This document shows, one piece after another, positions 24,001-35,700 of a DNA stretch of 64,000 nt. The notes under the pieces were generated by a model. The model ran no database searches, was not told the origin of the DNA, and saw only the letters and a program-made list of their open reading frames with translations. The position numbers and the translations under genes were made by a program. This DNA comes from Pontederia crassipes (Eukaryota > Streptophyta > Magnoliopsida > Commelinales > Pontederiaceae). The DNA lies in the NCBI GenBank assembly GCA_030549335.1, contig CM060194.1:18416171-18480170 (forward strand), given 5' to 3'. Every line of letters starts with the position of its first letter. Within the stretch, counting starts at the first letter, position 1.

Positions 24001-25095
24001 TATCTGGAAATATATCTCCCTTCTGGGCGGTAGACCACTAACATCTTCAGATGTTAGGGAATTCCCTCACGATCTTTATGTCCTGAGGGGACTTGTTTGG
24101 CTCTTCTATCTTGGTAACACTTGCCAAATAACCTCTACACCCCTTTTGGAGTAGTTTATGTGCTTTCATGATAGACACTATGATTTTTTGTTCCTTCTGT
24201 GCAATGCTTCTAATAGTGACTTTGTCTGTACTCTGTGTACCTATAATCATCTTCTTTTGCTTGCACAATATAGAAGCATCGTGGAAGATTAGTCAATCCA
24301 TGCTCAAAATTATATCATAATCTCTCGTAGGGATGATGATAAGATTTGCAGGGAAGTTCTTTTTATCTATCTCTATGGATACATTAGGGAGATATTTTGT
24401 GGTAATCAGGGTTCTTTGTGGGGTCAGGATATTCATCTTATTGTCTAAGTTCATTGCAGTAATTCCTAAAGTGGTGGCACATTCTTCAGATATGAATGAG
24501 TGCGAAGCACCAGAATCAAATAATACAGTGGTTGAGAGTTCTGCTACGAATAGCGTACCTCGAATGATTTCAGCGTCATTCTATGGGGCATCCTCTTCTA
24601 AGTTGAAGAGTCTTTCTTGAACCAACTGTTGCCCACGTCTTGGGCAGTTCATGGTGATATGGCCCATTCCACCGTAGTGAAAACATGCTCTAGTCTTCAT
24701 GCGGCATTCCTCTACGTGGGTCCTGTCGTGTTGCATAAGACCCGCTCACCTTGTGCGGGTGGTGACTGAGGGGCTCTGGGAGGCTGTTGCCTCTGCTGCT
24801 GAGTTGGGCACCTTGGGTTTTGTTGCTATTGTTGTTGAGATGGAGGGGTTTGCTGTGGAGGACAGTAAGGCTGTTGTTGCGAACGATTGTACTGTTGTGA
24901 CGCTAGGTATGGGCGGGGCCGGTTGTCCTGTCGTTGCTGCTGACGGTTATTCCCCCTAAATTCGTGTTTTTGCTGGGAGGTCTGGCCTACATTCGGTTGG
25001 ACCCTCTTGTCCTTCTAAAGGTCATGGTGGTCTTTTTCGGTCATGGTAGCCAGACTGACCACCTCATCCAGGGTTTTCCAATTCCCTAATCTTGT
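24001..25095 (-). pseudogene. gypsy gag C-terminus and protease remnant
   Basis: The protease active site is visible near 24500 as LFDSGASHSFIS, followed by ILTPQRTLITTKYLPN and an NLIIIPTRDYDIIL stretch. Upstream (sense), near 24680, a CCHC knuckle reads CFHYGGMGHITMNC: its second cysteine is tyrosine. A Gln/Pro-rich low-complexity linker, typical of gag between capsid and knuckle, spans about 24720-24960. Stops and frameshifts break the frame several times. The protease normally cuts the polyprotein. Confidence 0.8.
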
Positions 25096-25704
25096 CTAGG
25101 ACCTCAAGGTGTGGTTCAGCTCGTCGACGAAATGCTTCATTATATCTTGTTCTTCCATGATCAGCTTTGAGTACTTCTTTAGTCGGACGAAGTTGGTCAT
25201 ATATTGGAACGCTATTATGATCCCTTGTTCCAGGTTCAGAAATTCATTTTGCTTCAAGTCTCTTTGGAAGGTAGGGAAGAAGTGCGTCTCGAACGCCTTG
25301 CGGAAGTCCTCCCAGGCAACGATTCTTACATTCGAAAAACTGGTGGCTTTCTTTGTTTTCCACCACTCCTTTGCATCTTTCTGAAGAGTATCCTCAGCGA
25401 ATAGTACTTTCTTATTTTCTGGAACATCGAGGATGTCAAACTTATCATCTATTGTTTCCATCCACTGCTCTGCTACTTCTATGCCCTCTTCTCCGTTAAA
25501 CATTGAAGATTTCGACCTCCAAAACTCTTGTATTGTGCAGGGAAGGGGAACTTGTCGTCCTTGCTGCACTGGTGGTTCAGGTGGAGGAGGAGAAGGTGGA
25601 AGTGGAGGAGGAGAAGATGGAAGTGGAGGAACGAAAGGGGTCTCCCATTCGTTATGGATCTCATTCTCGTTGGCGGACGCTTGTAACCTTCTTTGAGGAG
25701 ACAT
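25096..25704 (-). CDS. gypsy gag capsid fragment
   Basis: A 202-codon open frame begins with ATG at 25704. A Pro-rich N-terminal spacer is followed by the retrotransposon gag fold: SMFNGEEGIEVAEQWMETI, then DAKEWWKTK, WEDFRKAFETHFFP and RDLKQNEFLNLEQG. This protein would form the particle around element RNA. The frame ends after LNHTLRS, close to where the capsid domain should continue, so this is a truncated gag in an inactive element. It is the best-preserved gene of the element. Confidence 0.85.
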   Translation of the reverse strand: MSPQRRLQASANENEIHNEWETPFVPPLPSSPPPLPPSPPPPEPPVQQGRQVPLPCTIQEFWRSKSSMFNGEEGIEVAEQWMETIDDKFDILDVPENKKVLFAEDTLQKDAKEWWKTKKATSFSNVRIVAWEDFRKAFETHFFPTFQRDLKQNEFLNLEQGIIIAFQYMTNFVRLKKYSKLIMEEQDIMKHFVDELNHTLRS

Positions 25705-25923
25705 CTATAAAAAGATCATGAGAATATTTGAGAAATAGCATAGAACCAAAGATCTTTAATCAAAATAAAAATCATAGATCATGATTGAGACCTTATGGGT
25801 CAATATCCGCTTAAAAACAAAGTTAATCTCGTGGCAGAGTTTAATCAAAGTAAAACATAAGCATTCTTTTAAGGCACACTAAGTCCTTCAGCATCAAGGA
25901 AACATTCGATACTAATCATTGCG

Positions 25924-26268
25924 CTACGAAGTTTTTCCAGGTTCATCCTTGGATATCCTTCTACGCTTAGCAAGGCTTGGGCAATCCCCGGAGTAATGCC
26001 CAGATTGTATACAGATGATGCAATAGGGGACTTCTTCTGGTGACGGACATAAAGGGCTGCCCGCGTGTATCTCTGCACCTATTTGCTCCATACTTTGTAT
26101 CTCTCTCCTCAGTTCACTTTCTTCAGACGTCTCAGTTAGTGGGGAAGATATTGCTGGGTAGTTACTCTCCACACTCTCCAAATCAAAATGCTCCTGTGCT
26201 TCTGGAGCTGAAGGTGGTGGGGCCGCACGGTCACGGCCGCGTCCACATCCCCGTGCCCGTGTCTGCAC
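25924..26268 (-). CDS. Extra ORF with CCHC zinc knuckle upstream of gag
   Basis: A 114-codon open frame lies between the primer-binding site and gag, on the element's sense strand. Its N-terminus is Arg/Gly-rich (TRARGCGRGRDRAAPPP) and its middle is acidic with LTETSEESELRREIQSMEQI. Near the C-terminus the motif CIICIQSGHYSGDC has perfect C-x2-C-x4-H-x4-C spacing, followed by basic residues. A knuckle normally sits at the end of gag, and gag here has its own degenerate one. This ORF could be a separate nucleic-acid-binding protein of this lineage, a duplicated gag end, or captured host sequence. Its function is not known to me. The only ATG choice used is at 26268. Confidence 0.6.
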   Translation of the reverse strand: MQTRARGCGRGRDRAAPPPSAPEAQEHFDLESVESNYPAISSPLTETSEESELRREIQSMEQIGAEIHAGSPLCPSPEEVPYCIICIQSGHYSGDCPSLAKRRRISKDEPGKTS

Positions 26269-26561
26269 TTGTTCTTGAGTCAGTGGGGTAGGGGTGCATG
26301 ATTGATTCAGCTACTCAAAACGCTCGGCTTTCGTAACGTACCACTTTGGACGTTATGCGGCGTGGAGTCATCTATAAGAACAAGTTAGCTCAATAAGTAT
26401 CATTTACATGAGAATGTACTTAGCACTTACTTGAGGAGTGGAGCCGTAGATACTTGAGAAGCTTGCACATGACTTTACTTGAGCTATGAGACAATATGAA
26501 CAATAATGACTATGCATGAATATCTACTCTACTATGATCAACGAGGGAGCCAAGAACTTAG

Positions 26562-26573
26562 GCTCTGATACCA
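26562..26573 (-). promoter_or_regulatory. Primer-binding site (initiator Met tRNA) of gypsy element
   Basis: On the minus strand TGGTATCAGAGC matches the 3' end of plant initiator-methionine tRNA. It lies 3 bases from the end of the 5' LTR and fixes the element's orientation. Confidence 0.92.
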
Positions 26574-27999
26574 AACTGTAATGCCCCCAAAATCACCCCT
26601 CCTGCCACATAGGCAGTCAGGTTACACTATTGACCATGACCATTCAACAAAATGGCATACGTGGCATCAATATAATAAGAAATATAATCCAAGACTTTAA
26701 TGCGGAAGTTCAAACGTCGAATATCAAGGAGATAAGTAGTTACTATAGCTTATAGCAAAATATGGAAAGAACACAATTTGCGTCAAGTTCAACATTTGAA
26801 AGAGAATTTCAACAAGCGGAATAACATGATGTCTCTGAATAAGCCACAATAATTTAAAAGGAACGCAACATGAAAACTTGAAATAAAATATCAGTCATAT
26901 GCAGCACTCTCCAAGTTCTGTGACCTCCAACACCTCGTCAGTTTGTATTCTCACCTGCAAAATCCCAATGCAGATGAATTGACTACCCGTGAGCAAAAAA
27001 CCCAGTACAACAATAATATAAACGATGAAATAAAGATCAATGATAATCATATACAAAGTGTCAATGATGAACACTGATAAACTTTGACTTCTATGCATTT
27101 ACTATGATGAGTCATATATCATTCTTTAACTATAGCAATACATGTACTTTGTTCTTTACTATGACTGTGCATTGTCTTTACAGTACTCTGCATTGTCTAT
27201 ACCATACTATGTTCCATACTTTATCATACCATGTTCTATGCTTTACTTTACAGCACTCTGCTTTACATTACTTTATTGTGAGTTGCACTATGTCTTTTAC
27301 ATTATTATAATGTCCTTGATGTTAGTCGTCCTATGCGAGCTTGACTTTATTAAATTGGGATGTCAGATGTGTCTTTATGAATCTGTAAAGTCAGTAAGCC
27401 CATAAAGGGAAAGGGGTGTGACAATGCATTACCCAATTTGAAATATAAGTGGGAGATGACCTACACCTCAGGAACAGTGGTCATTTAAGAACATGTAGGT
27501 TCATTGTCTCCTCAGTTAGCTACCTGTCCCTCTAACTCAATACTATGTTCTTTGGAGGAAGGAGTGTGACCAATGCATCACCCTTCTTCGAGATACAGGT
27601 GAGAGAGAACCTGAAGTCTCAGGAACATTAGTCATTGAAGACCAGTAGATTCGCTGTCTTCTCATCTAACTACATGTTCCTCACTATACCATACCATGAT
27701 CTTTGTTTTGTACAATGGGGCGGCACATAACAATCCCATGTCTTTTAAAAAAATCTTTGCTTTATTTATCTTCCAAATGGGCATTAGTGTCTGTACAATA
27801 GTACTCAGCTAGCATAGGTGAATTGGTTGGAGTCTCCGATTAGGATTTATGAGTCGAACTCAAATCGAGTCAAAATCCGATTCGAGCTATGTCAATATCA
27901 AAACTAATTCAACGTCTCTCTATGGTTTGAGCGGGTCAAACCAGTTGGTTTGGACCGATGGATTTGACTGAACCGATCGGTCTGAATTGGCTGGCCTAA

Positions 28000-28500
28000 T
28001 TGGACCAGTCGACCGCTACTGGATCGGTCGACCATTCCTTAACACCGGTTGATTGGTTCTTTTGAATTGGTCGACCTTTATTCTTTGTTGTCGGATCGGT
28101 CGACCGCACGCATAGGGCCGGTCGATCGGTTACTCTACTGATCCTAGGATTGGTCTACCGTTCTAGTGATCGGTCGACCGGTCGCAAGATCACAAGGACG
28201 CGCACTGCGCGTAGGATCAGTCGATCGCTCTGAAGATCGGTCGACCGATCACGTGATCAGATCTGTCAGTTGACAGGTAGATCGGTCGACCGCCCTAGTG
28301 AGGCCGGTCGACCGATTGACCGGAACTCAGGCGATCGTTTCCAAAAAATCGGTCGACCGATCACGTGATCAGATCTGTCAGTTGATAGGTAGATCGGTCG
28401 ACCGCCCTAGTGAGGCCGATCGATCGATTGATCAGATGTCAGGCGAATTCCTCGCAAGGATGGGTCAACCGTTTCCAAAAAATCGGTCGACCGGTTCCTA
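28000..28500. repeat. GGTCGACC palindrome array in right LTR with 112-bp tandem duplication
   Basis: The palindromes are arranged as in the left LTR but with more units. Two 112-bp copies (28236-28347 and 28348-28459), both starting ATCGGTCGACCGATCACGTG, lie head to tail where the left LTR has one. Confidence 0.85.
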
Positions 28501-28950
28501 CAATAAAATAGGCCGCCGAACTTCGTCCTCGATATCGGCGGTCTTTCGGCTGTCAAATCATCACGATGTAAATATGAAAAACGAAGCTAACAAACTCAGG
28601 ATCACGATGATCTAACTCTTTGCATCAAACAATCTATATTTCTTCGTCTAAGGATTTAAAAATGCTAAGGTACCTTTTCTAGTTGATTCGAGTTCGTCGG
28701 AGTCCTGTTATTCGTCCGATCGTCGTCGGTCGCCTCTGAGTCAGCGGGGAAGATGCGCCTAGTCATTGCGAACACGTTGGTGTCGAGTTGATGCATGTCG
28801 GACGTTCTCCGTTCGTCGACATCGCCGCACTCTGCTTCATCTCTCATACATGCGCGCCGATCGTCGAAATCGCAGGAAGAGAAGGAGACAAGGGAAGAGT
28901 GGCGGTCGGGTAGGGGTCCAAGGGGTGCGAGGGCGCTCCCTCTCGCCCCC

Positions 28951-28956
28951 TTTATA
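28951..28956 (-). promoter_or_regulatory. TATA box of the right (5') gypsy LTR
   Basis: TATAAA in the context CTATAAAGGGGGCG on the minus strand, equivalent to the left LTR site. It drives transcription of the element, away from the host gene that starts to its right. Confidence 0.65.
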
Positions 28957-29139
28957 GAGCTGATCCTTGGCCGGCCAGATGAGAAACGACCGCGATTGGA
29001 CAATCGTTTCCTTTCGTTCACCTTCATTTTTTTTAAAATCCAAAATCTTTCAAATTCTTTTATTAATTCCCTCATTAATTATGATTAATTACAAATTTGA
29101 CCGTTTCCTTTTTAAAAAGATTGCATACGTTACAGAATT

Positions 29140-29707
29140 GCAATGACATTTTTTTCCTTTGGAATGTTAGCTCCCACCAAAGTTAAAAAGAACAGAAAAG
29201 ATAGACATTTTTACTAAATATATGACAACATCAATAGCGCAATGCAATCAGACCCCATAACATGATATTACACAGGGAGTAATGAGCGTGTAATATTAAT
29301 TTTAATCAGTAAAATTTATGATTATAATTATTATTTTAAAAAATATTTATATAAAAAAAATATTATCATAAGTGCAGTTACCTACTCATTTTTTCATAAT
29401 TATTATTCTGTTTTATTTTAATTCCTTGTACTGTAGAAGAGGTCCAACATGCTATCTGAAGCATGTTTTGACTATATTAAGGTCAAACAAGGAGCAGTAT
29501 TTTTAGTTTTTTTCACCTTTCTTTTCCATTTTCTTGTCGTACCAAAAAAGATCCCAAAACTAAAAATATCATCCTTCGTTTCACCGTGAACGAAAATAAA
29601 AAACAAAAATCGGATTTCCCAACTTCTCACTGCGGCAAACCCTAAAACTGCCTCGATCTCTCGTCGCCGAAGGCAATCGGAATCCGGGAAGGGATTCCGA
29701 TCAGGAG
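29140..29707 (+). promoter_or_regulatory. Upstream region of the membrane-protein gene
   Basis: About 570 bp separate the gypsy LTR from the start codon. The first 300 bp are AT-rich; the last 100 bp become GC-rich, as in many plant 5' UTRs. No decisive TATA box was assigned. The native promoter must be here or further left, now displaced by the retrotransposon. Confidence 0.4.
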
Positions 29708-32700
29708 ATGGATGGCGCTCCGGAGAACTCGAACGGAGAAGGAGAGGGAGGAGGAGAAGTGGAGGGAGAGGATGGCGGAGGAGGGACGACGAGAAGAGGC
29801 AGTCAGTCATTCAGGATCTTACTTCGCCTATGTTTCAGTTTGGTCTTCTCCCTCGTGGCCTCCTTCTTGTTCTCCTTCGCGACGGGGCTCGCGGCGTTGG
29901 CGATGGGGAGCTTCTCCAAGTCCACCCCTGTCTCAGTCCCAACCACTTGTAAAATTCTGTCCAGCAGTGCGTTCGATGCGCCTTCCTGTGATTTATCCTA
30001 GAATTTAACAGCAAATTGTGGAACTGGATGTGGTGATCATCTTATTTTTTTTTATCCTTACGTGTTGCAGGTGTAGATATTAGATCGTCCAAGATATGCG
30101 AATTAGGAATGCTCAATTATAAGGCAAAGCACGTTTTCTACCCTTCCGAGAAGGCGAAATTTAGATGCCGTTACGACTACTACTGGGCTTCTGTGTTTGA
30201 GGTGATCCGTCATTGTAGCACGACCCTCAGTTCTGCAATTTTGCTTCTTGAATTGCTGTTTAACATAAACTATTGTAATGATACATGTCTTTAGATTCCT
30301 TTTAAGCTTAGTTTTTTATTTTTATTTGTGTAGTACAACTAGATATTATGAATCTTCTTGAATGCATCGTTATGAAAAGAAGAAAGTCTAAGATTAGGAG
30401 TTATATTACTTGAATTGAAATTCTGCATTTGGTCATAGTTTTCTCTAGTACAGTGCATGTGATGTAGTTTAAATGATTCCTTATTATGCAGGTGGAATAC
30501 AGAGAATATTTTTCAGGTCAAGTATTTCATGCAGTGGCAGAAGCTCCAAAAGAGGCTCTGCCTGAAAACTGTCGACCTGGTTTTGGCACTGCATGGTTGA
30601 CAAGAATGATGTTTAAAGTAAGCAGTCTTGTTTCGCTTACTACTTTTGGAATCTACAGCTACTTTTGAGTGACTACTTTGCATTGATTCTTTGAAATCAC
30701 GGACCCATTTTGTAATACCAGAATGCAGCAGGAAATCCTTTGTTGGTGCTTTGACATTTCCGGCTTCAAACCTAATGCCTTAACTATTGTGTTTAAGAAA
30801 TACAAGGCTATTAATCCTTTTCACTGTAACTGATGTATAGTCAATAGAAGTACTACTTTCCGGAACATCTACGTCTGTATTTGAAGCCATCAAAGAGCTC
30901 AGTTTTCTGCAACAAACAGAGATATGCAAATAATGAAAATCTGAGCGTATGCCTAGTGTGAATTTAAGTTCACTTCCTGTTTTCAAACTTGTTTTAAAAA
31001 AAATTAGTTGCAGTGACTGGAAAAAGAAACATAACTGGATTAGATTGTTGCAAGTTGTTCTAAGTTTACAAACTTGTCACAATTTATGATTTTCCTGCTG
31101 CAGTCTCCCTAGATGTAGTATGTAAGTGGTGAACTTAATTGTTAGATTATATGCATTAGTTTTGCCTTCCACCCTTTTAGTTGTCTTTAATCTTCAACTA
31201 CAAGTTGGTTGATTGGTTATCTCCCAGCTAAATCTCATGTTGTTTCTTATACTTTTATTTCTTTGTTCCTCTAAAAAAATATTTATTTCTTACTTTTCTG
31301 GGATAACAAAGGAAGAATATTTTAGATTAATAATCTTCGAAGAAGGAAGTGATGCAACTTCATTTTTGGAGGAGAGCGAGGTTGTGCGAAAAAATTGTTA
31401 TATTAGGGATTTAAGTAGATAATGAATTAGTAGTGTAGCCATTATCTTATCTCTTGGTGTTAGTATTTTTATTGTCTGCCTCATCCTTTTATGAATGGAG
31501 CTTGTGGTTTATCTTGGTAGTCTCTATTTAACTCTAAAAAAAAGACACATAGAAGTGAAGACGAGAAATGATAATTTTTTATTTATTTTAAGTTCATCAC
31601 ATGCACTGTTTTTTGGACTTATCACATGCATTGTTTTCTGGACTTCTCAATACCTTGTTTTTTTGGACTTATCACATGATTTGTTGTTTGCTCCTTCATG
31701 CCATTAAACTTCTATCAATATTCCTCCAGAGGACATGGAAATGAGGACGTGAAATGATAATTTGACTTGAACTAGAGCACACCCATGATAATTGGAAGTA
31801 ATAACTGTCGTTGAATTCCTATGCTGCCGTTGGCCTCACATCATGCCTCATCACCGTTGTCCCCCATTGACCCGTTGTCCCCCATTGACTCCAGCCTATT
31901 GCAATGACTCATTGATTGTGGCATTCCCTCACTAGGTGGTGGTCGGCCATACCAAAGGATATGCCTGATATCTACCTTTGCTGGCTGCCCTGTATTTGTA
32001 TCGTTCCCTTGGATGTGGTGGGCAACATAATGCAAGGATATTGGAGTAAATTTCAGGTACGATCACCCAATTTTGGGGGTATCCACAAAATGGTCATCTA
32101 ACTTCACTTTGTAACGTCATGATAATTTTTTCTCGAGGAGAACCTCATGATTATTGAACTCTCGAAACCTTTCAATCGTGGTCATCGTGACTAGTTCTGT
32201 TCGGCTCATCGGGCATGACATGTATTTTCTCCCTCCTGCGTGTCATATTTAAAGTAATAAAAAAATTTAAAAAATCCCTCCATGATTTAAAAAAATAATA
32301 AAAAAAGGATGGGGGTCACTGCCCTTTCTCCACACCGGCGCCAGCGATTGCTGAAATTTACTCCTCTTTTTGTTGTCATCGCCATTAGAGATAGAGAGAA
32401 CAGAGGTGATTGCCTTCTACCTCGTTGTTGCCTTGCTCGCACTGCTCTCCTCTTCTCCATCTTCTTGCCGGATTTCTTGAGGTCTCCACGGTTTGGAACT
32501 AGTGGGGAATTCGCGCTCTCAGATCCATTACGTCGGTGGTCACGGCGATGTAGGAGATGGAGAGGCGACAGAGATCGAGCCCCGTCTTCTCCCCTGCACG
32601 AACACCAGTTGCTTCTCCCCCTGATCACCCACCAAGGCCCCTCCACACTGCTTGTCTCCGTCGATGACAACATCTTTCCTGTCTCCTCGGACCTTGAAAC

Positions 32701-35700
32701 TCCTCCGGAAACACTTACGATATTTAGGAACCCCTTGTTGTCTCCTCCTCGTCCACTCTTTTGCTGATGGACGAACGTGCAGCAAAATCAGCAGCAGCAG
32801 TAGGACCGAGACCATGGACAGCTTCAATGGCTTCTTCGGCAGTCCCTGCTATGACGCCGGCAATGGGAAGGGGATGAGAAGAATGGGTTGCACGACATAG
32901 AGTTTTTTTATTTTTTTATTTACTTTAAATATGACTTGGAAAACTTTTAATTTTTTTATTATTTTAAATGACGTAGAGGAGAGAGAAAATGCTAATGTAG
33001 GTGCCACAATTTAACTGGTAAACATTCAAATCACTGGTTCCGATAACCGCAACTGAAACATTTCGAAAGTTGGATGACCATGTGGTTACAAATTAAAATT
33101 GGGTGACCATTTTGTGAAGACACCTAAAGTGGGATGACCATTCCTGAAATTACCCAAGGATATCAACTATCTACACCTTGTTATGCTTCTTATCATGTTT
33201 TTACTTTATGTTGTTTTTCATCTGCAACTTTTGAAGACTCATTTACAATCTGTAGCTTATGCAGCTCGAGCTTCTTTCAGGACTGCTAACATGAGCGTTT
33301 AGTTTGCATTGCCTCTAAACCTTTGCAAAATTCCTATTTAATGAAATCATGAACTCCTTTGAATTCATGGTGTTATGTTGGGGACTAATGATGTTTACAC
33401 CCCAAGTCACACACTAGGAAATCTCTAATACTCAAAGATCTGCCATCAATTCTGGTGATATTTAGGGTTTTCTCTGAGAGTACTAAATTGCATATGATAT
33501 CTGATCTTTTATGCTGAATTTGGTTTTCGTGTAGTTGCATTTTTTACATTAATTCAGCATTTTCTCATTTTTTTCTTGTAATTGTTTCTGATTGTCTTAG
33601 GTGAATGAAACATACAATTGCAGATATATGTTGGGTAGTAAGAGAGCTGATATCTACACAGACGATCTTTTCAATTGCCAAGGAAAAGAACCATCTACAG
33701 TGGAGATGTTAAAAAGATATTATATACTGTGAGTTTTTGCTTGTAAACAACTTGTATTATTATTTTGATAAAGTTTCATCGCATTAGCTGTACATATTCA
33801 TTTGATATGATAATGTGGATTGGATCGATTGGTTTTCTTAGAAATAAAGATTTGACTTTCACTAACACATGTATCCTAACCATGACCCTTGACTTTCACT
33901 GCCTATGACCCTAGAAGTACTCACTAGAGCCTGCCTCGAGCATGATATCTCTATTATCACTTTCTATGCTTTTTCAGTGTCTCCAGACCCTACAAACACT
34001 CACCTAGGTCTAGTCTACCTCATGGTTTATCCTGAACATATCTCCACAGTCTCCATCTTTATAATTGTTTGTGGTTCTCTTAACCCTATAAACATTCCTC
34101 AATGTTTAGTATGCCTCTTGGTGTAACCGTGAACACCATATCTCTAATTTCTAAAGTCTACCACATTTTTTTTGAGCAGAAAAAAAAAGTCTACCACATT
34201 GAAGTCACTAATTATACTTTGCTATTCGATTAGAACCTAGCCTCTTCTGTGTGTTATATAAACACGACAATCACTAAGCTGAAGAAAATAACTCAACATT
34301 CATGAATCAGCGCACAATTATTTTTTGTGGTTTGACAATCTGCCTTCATCCACAACCATCCTGTCTCCTTCCTAGATACATATAGGATTCAGCATACCCC
34401 TGATATTTTTCCCTCCCCAGTGAAATCTCTAATCCACTGCTTCAAGAACTTACCATACAACCAACACACCTATGGCTCAAGATCAAGTAATGATGATGAA
34501 TGCTTGAATGCAACTAGCTTAGATTGGAACACTTGAGAAAGGCGAAAATGTTTGTGGGAGAGTTCACAAAGATCAAGCAACAAGAAATCAAGAAGTTGAA
34601 AACTAGACTGGATGTACTACTTAAATATACAATGCTTCAATTGCTAAGATTCTTTGATGTATGATTGTTGCAATTTATATAAGATGCAGAATCATCACAC
34701 GGCCTTGATCTTAAAAAAAGAGCTAATATTTCTCTTGTTCCTTAAACACTTTAAGAATGGACAACATACACACTTCCAATTTGGTTAAAAGTCACATCTT
34801 CAACCATGACCTTTTTAGTGGGTTGACTTCTCTAGCAGGCAATAATGCACTACAACCATGAATGCATTGTGCTTTTACTGAGTTTAGCCAGTGATTTTTG
34901 CCCCTTAAACCTTCACAAACGTTCAAAAAATTTGCTGCTGCAGTCCAATAATAGTATCATCTAAAATGAATTAATATCATTAAAAAGCAATATAGCAGCA
35001 TTACTTTTTACCCAACAACCTGGTTTCTTGTTTGTTAGTGACGCAGCGGAGGATCGTAAATTGGAGGAGATTACAACTTTCGGACGAATCCTGAAAGAAG
35101 TTGACAGTTCAAAGCATTATCAATAGCTTGATAAACTCGAAATCCATCGAGGCTCGGAATCCACTGAGAACTAAAACCACACAAGTTTAATGAATAATTG
35201 GATAATAATTGAACTATCTAATAATGAAAGAGGTTATGCCTATTTATAGGCATTTACAATCAAATTTAAACTAATTTAAAAGATAACAATAGTAACTAAT
35301 AGATTTTAACTAATCTAAAAAGATAAATATAACAACAATAACTACTAAAATATTATCTTCTTTCTCCTACATCAGTCTCCCTTTCTTCAAAAGAGTTCGA
35401 CCTCGAATTCTAAAAAAAATTGAATCTAGAGGTTCACGCTTGATATCTCGCAACGGGTCTAATCTTCTTTCTCAACTCATCAAATAAGTCATTTAAGCCA
35501 AGTATATTGTATAGCAGTACCAAATATATTGTTCTCAAAACTTGGCGTGAAAATGTAATCTGCGAAAATTTAAAATATTTGGTGCTGACAAAAACTTTGA
35601 TGCATCTCATATTAACTTGAAGAATTTGAAGCAAATCTTTCTTGTTAGTTGATGAATTTAATTCCATTTTTATCCAATTCCTCAATAAATTTATCTTCTT

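Larger units (their letters stand above)
18728..29134 (-). mobile_element. Ty3/gypsy LTR retrotransposon, full length, 10.4 kb, inactive
   Basis: Two long LTRs (2433 and 2558 bp) flank a 5.4-kb interior, and a perfect GAATT duplication surrounds the whole. The minus strand carries an initiator-Met primer site, then an extra CCHC ORF, gag, protease, RT, RNase H, integrase and a chromodomain-like tail. This is the order of Ty3/gypsy chromoviruses, probably Tekay/Del-like. Stops and frameshifts break every domain, and one RT catalytic residue is changed. The LTRs differ by substitutions and tandem-unit changes, so the insertion is not recent. It ends 573 bp upstream of the start codon of the host membrane-protein gene. 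Confidence 0.93.
26577..29134 (-). repeat. 5' LTR of gypsy element (right copy)
   Basis: Begins TGTAATGCCCCC on the plus strand and ends GCATACGTTACA just before the GAATT duplication. It is 125 bp longer than the left LTR because of extra palindrome units and a 112-bp tandem duplication at 28236-28459. A TATA box and the same GC-rich leader are conserved. The open frames seen within it in both LTRs (for example 28665-29075, minus) are unconfirmed and look incidental. Confidence 0.92.
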
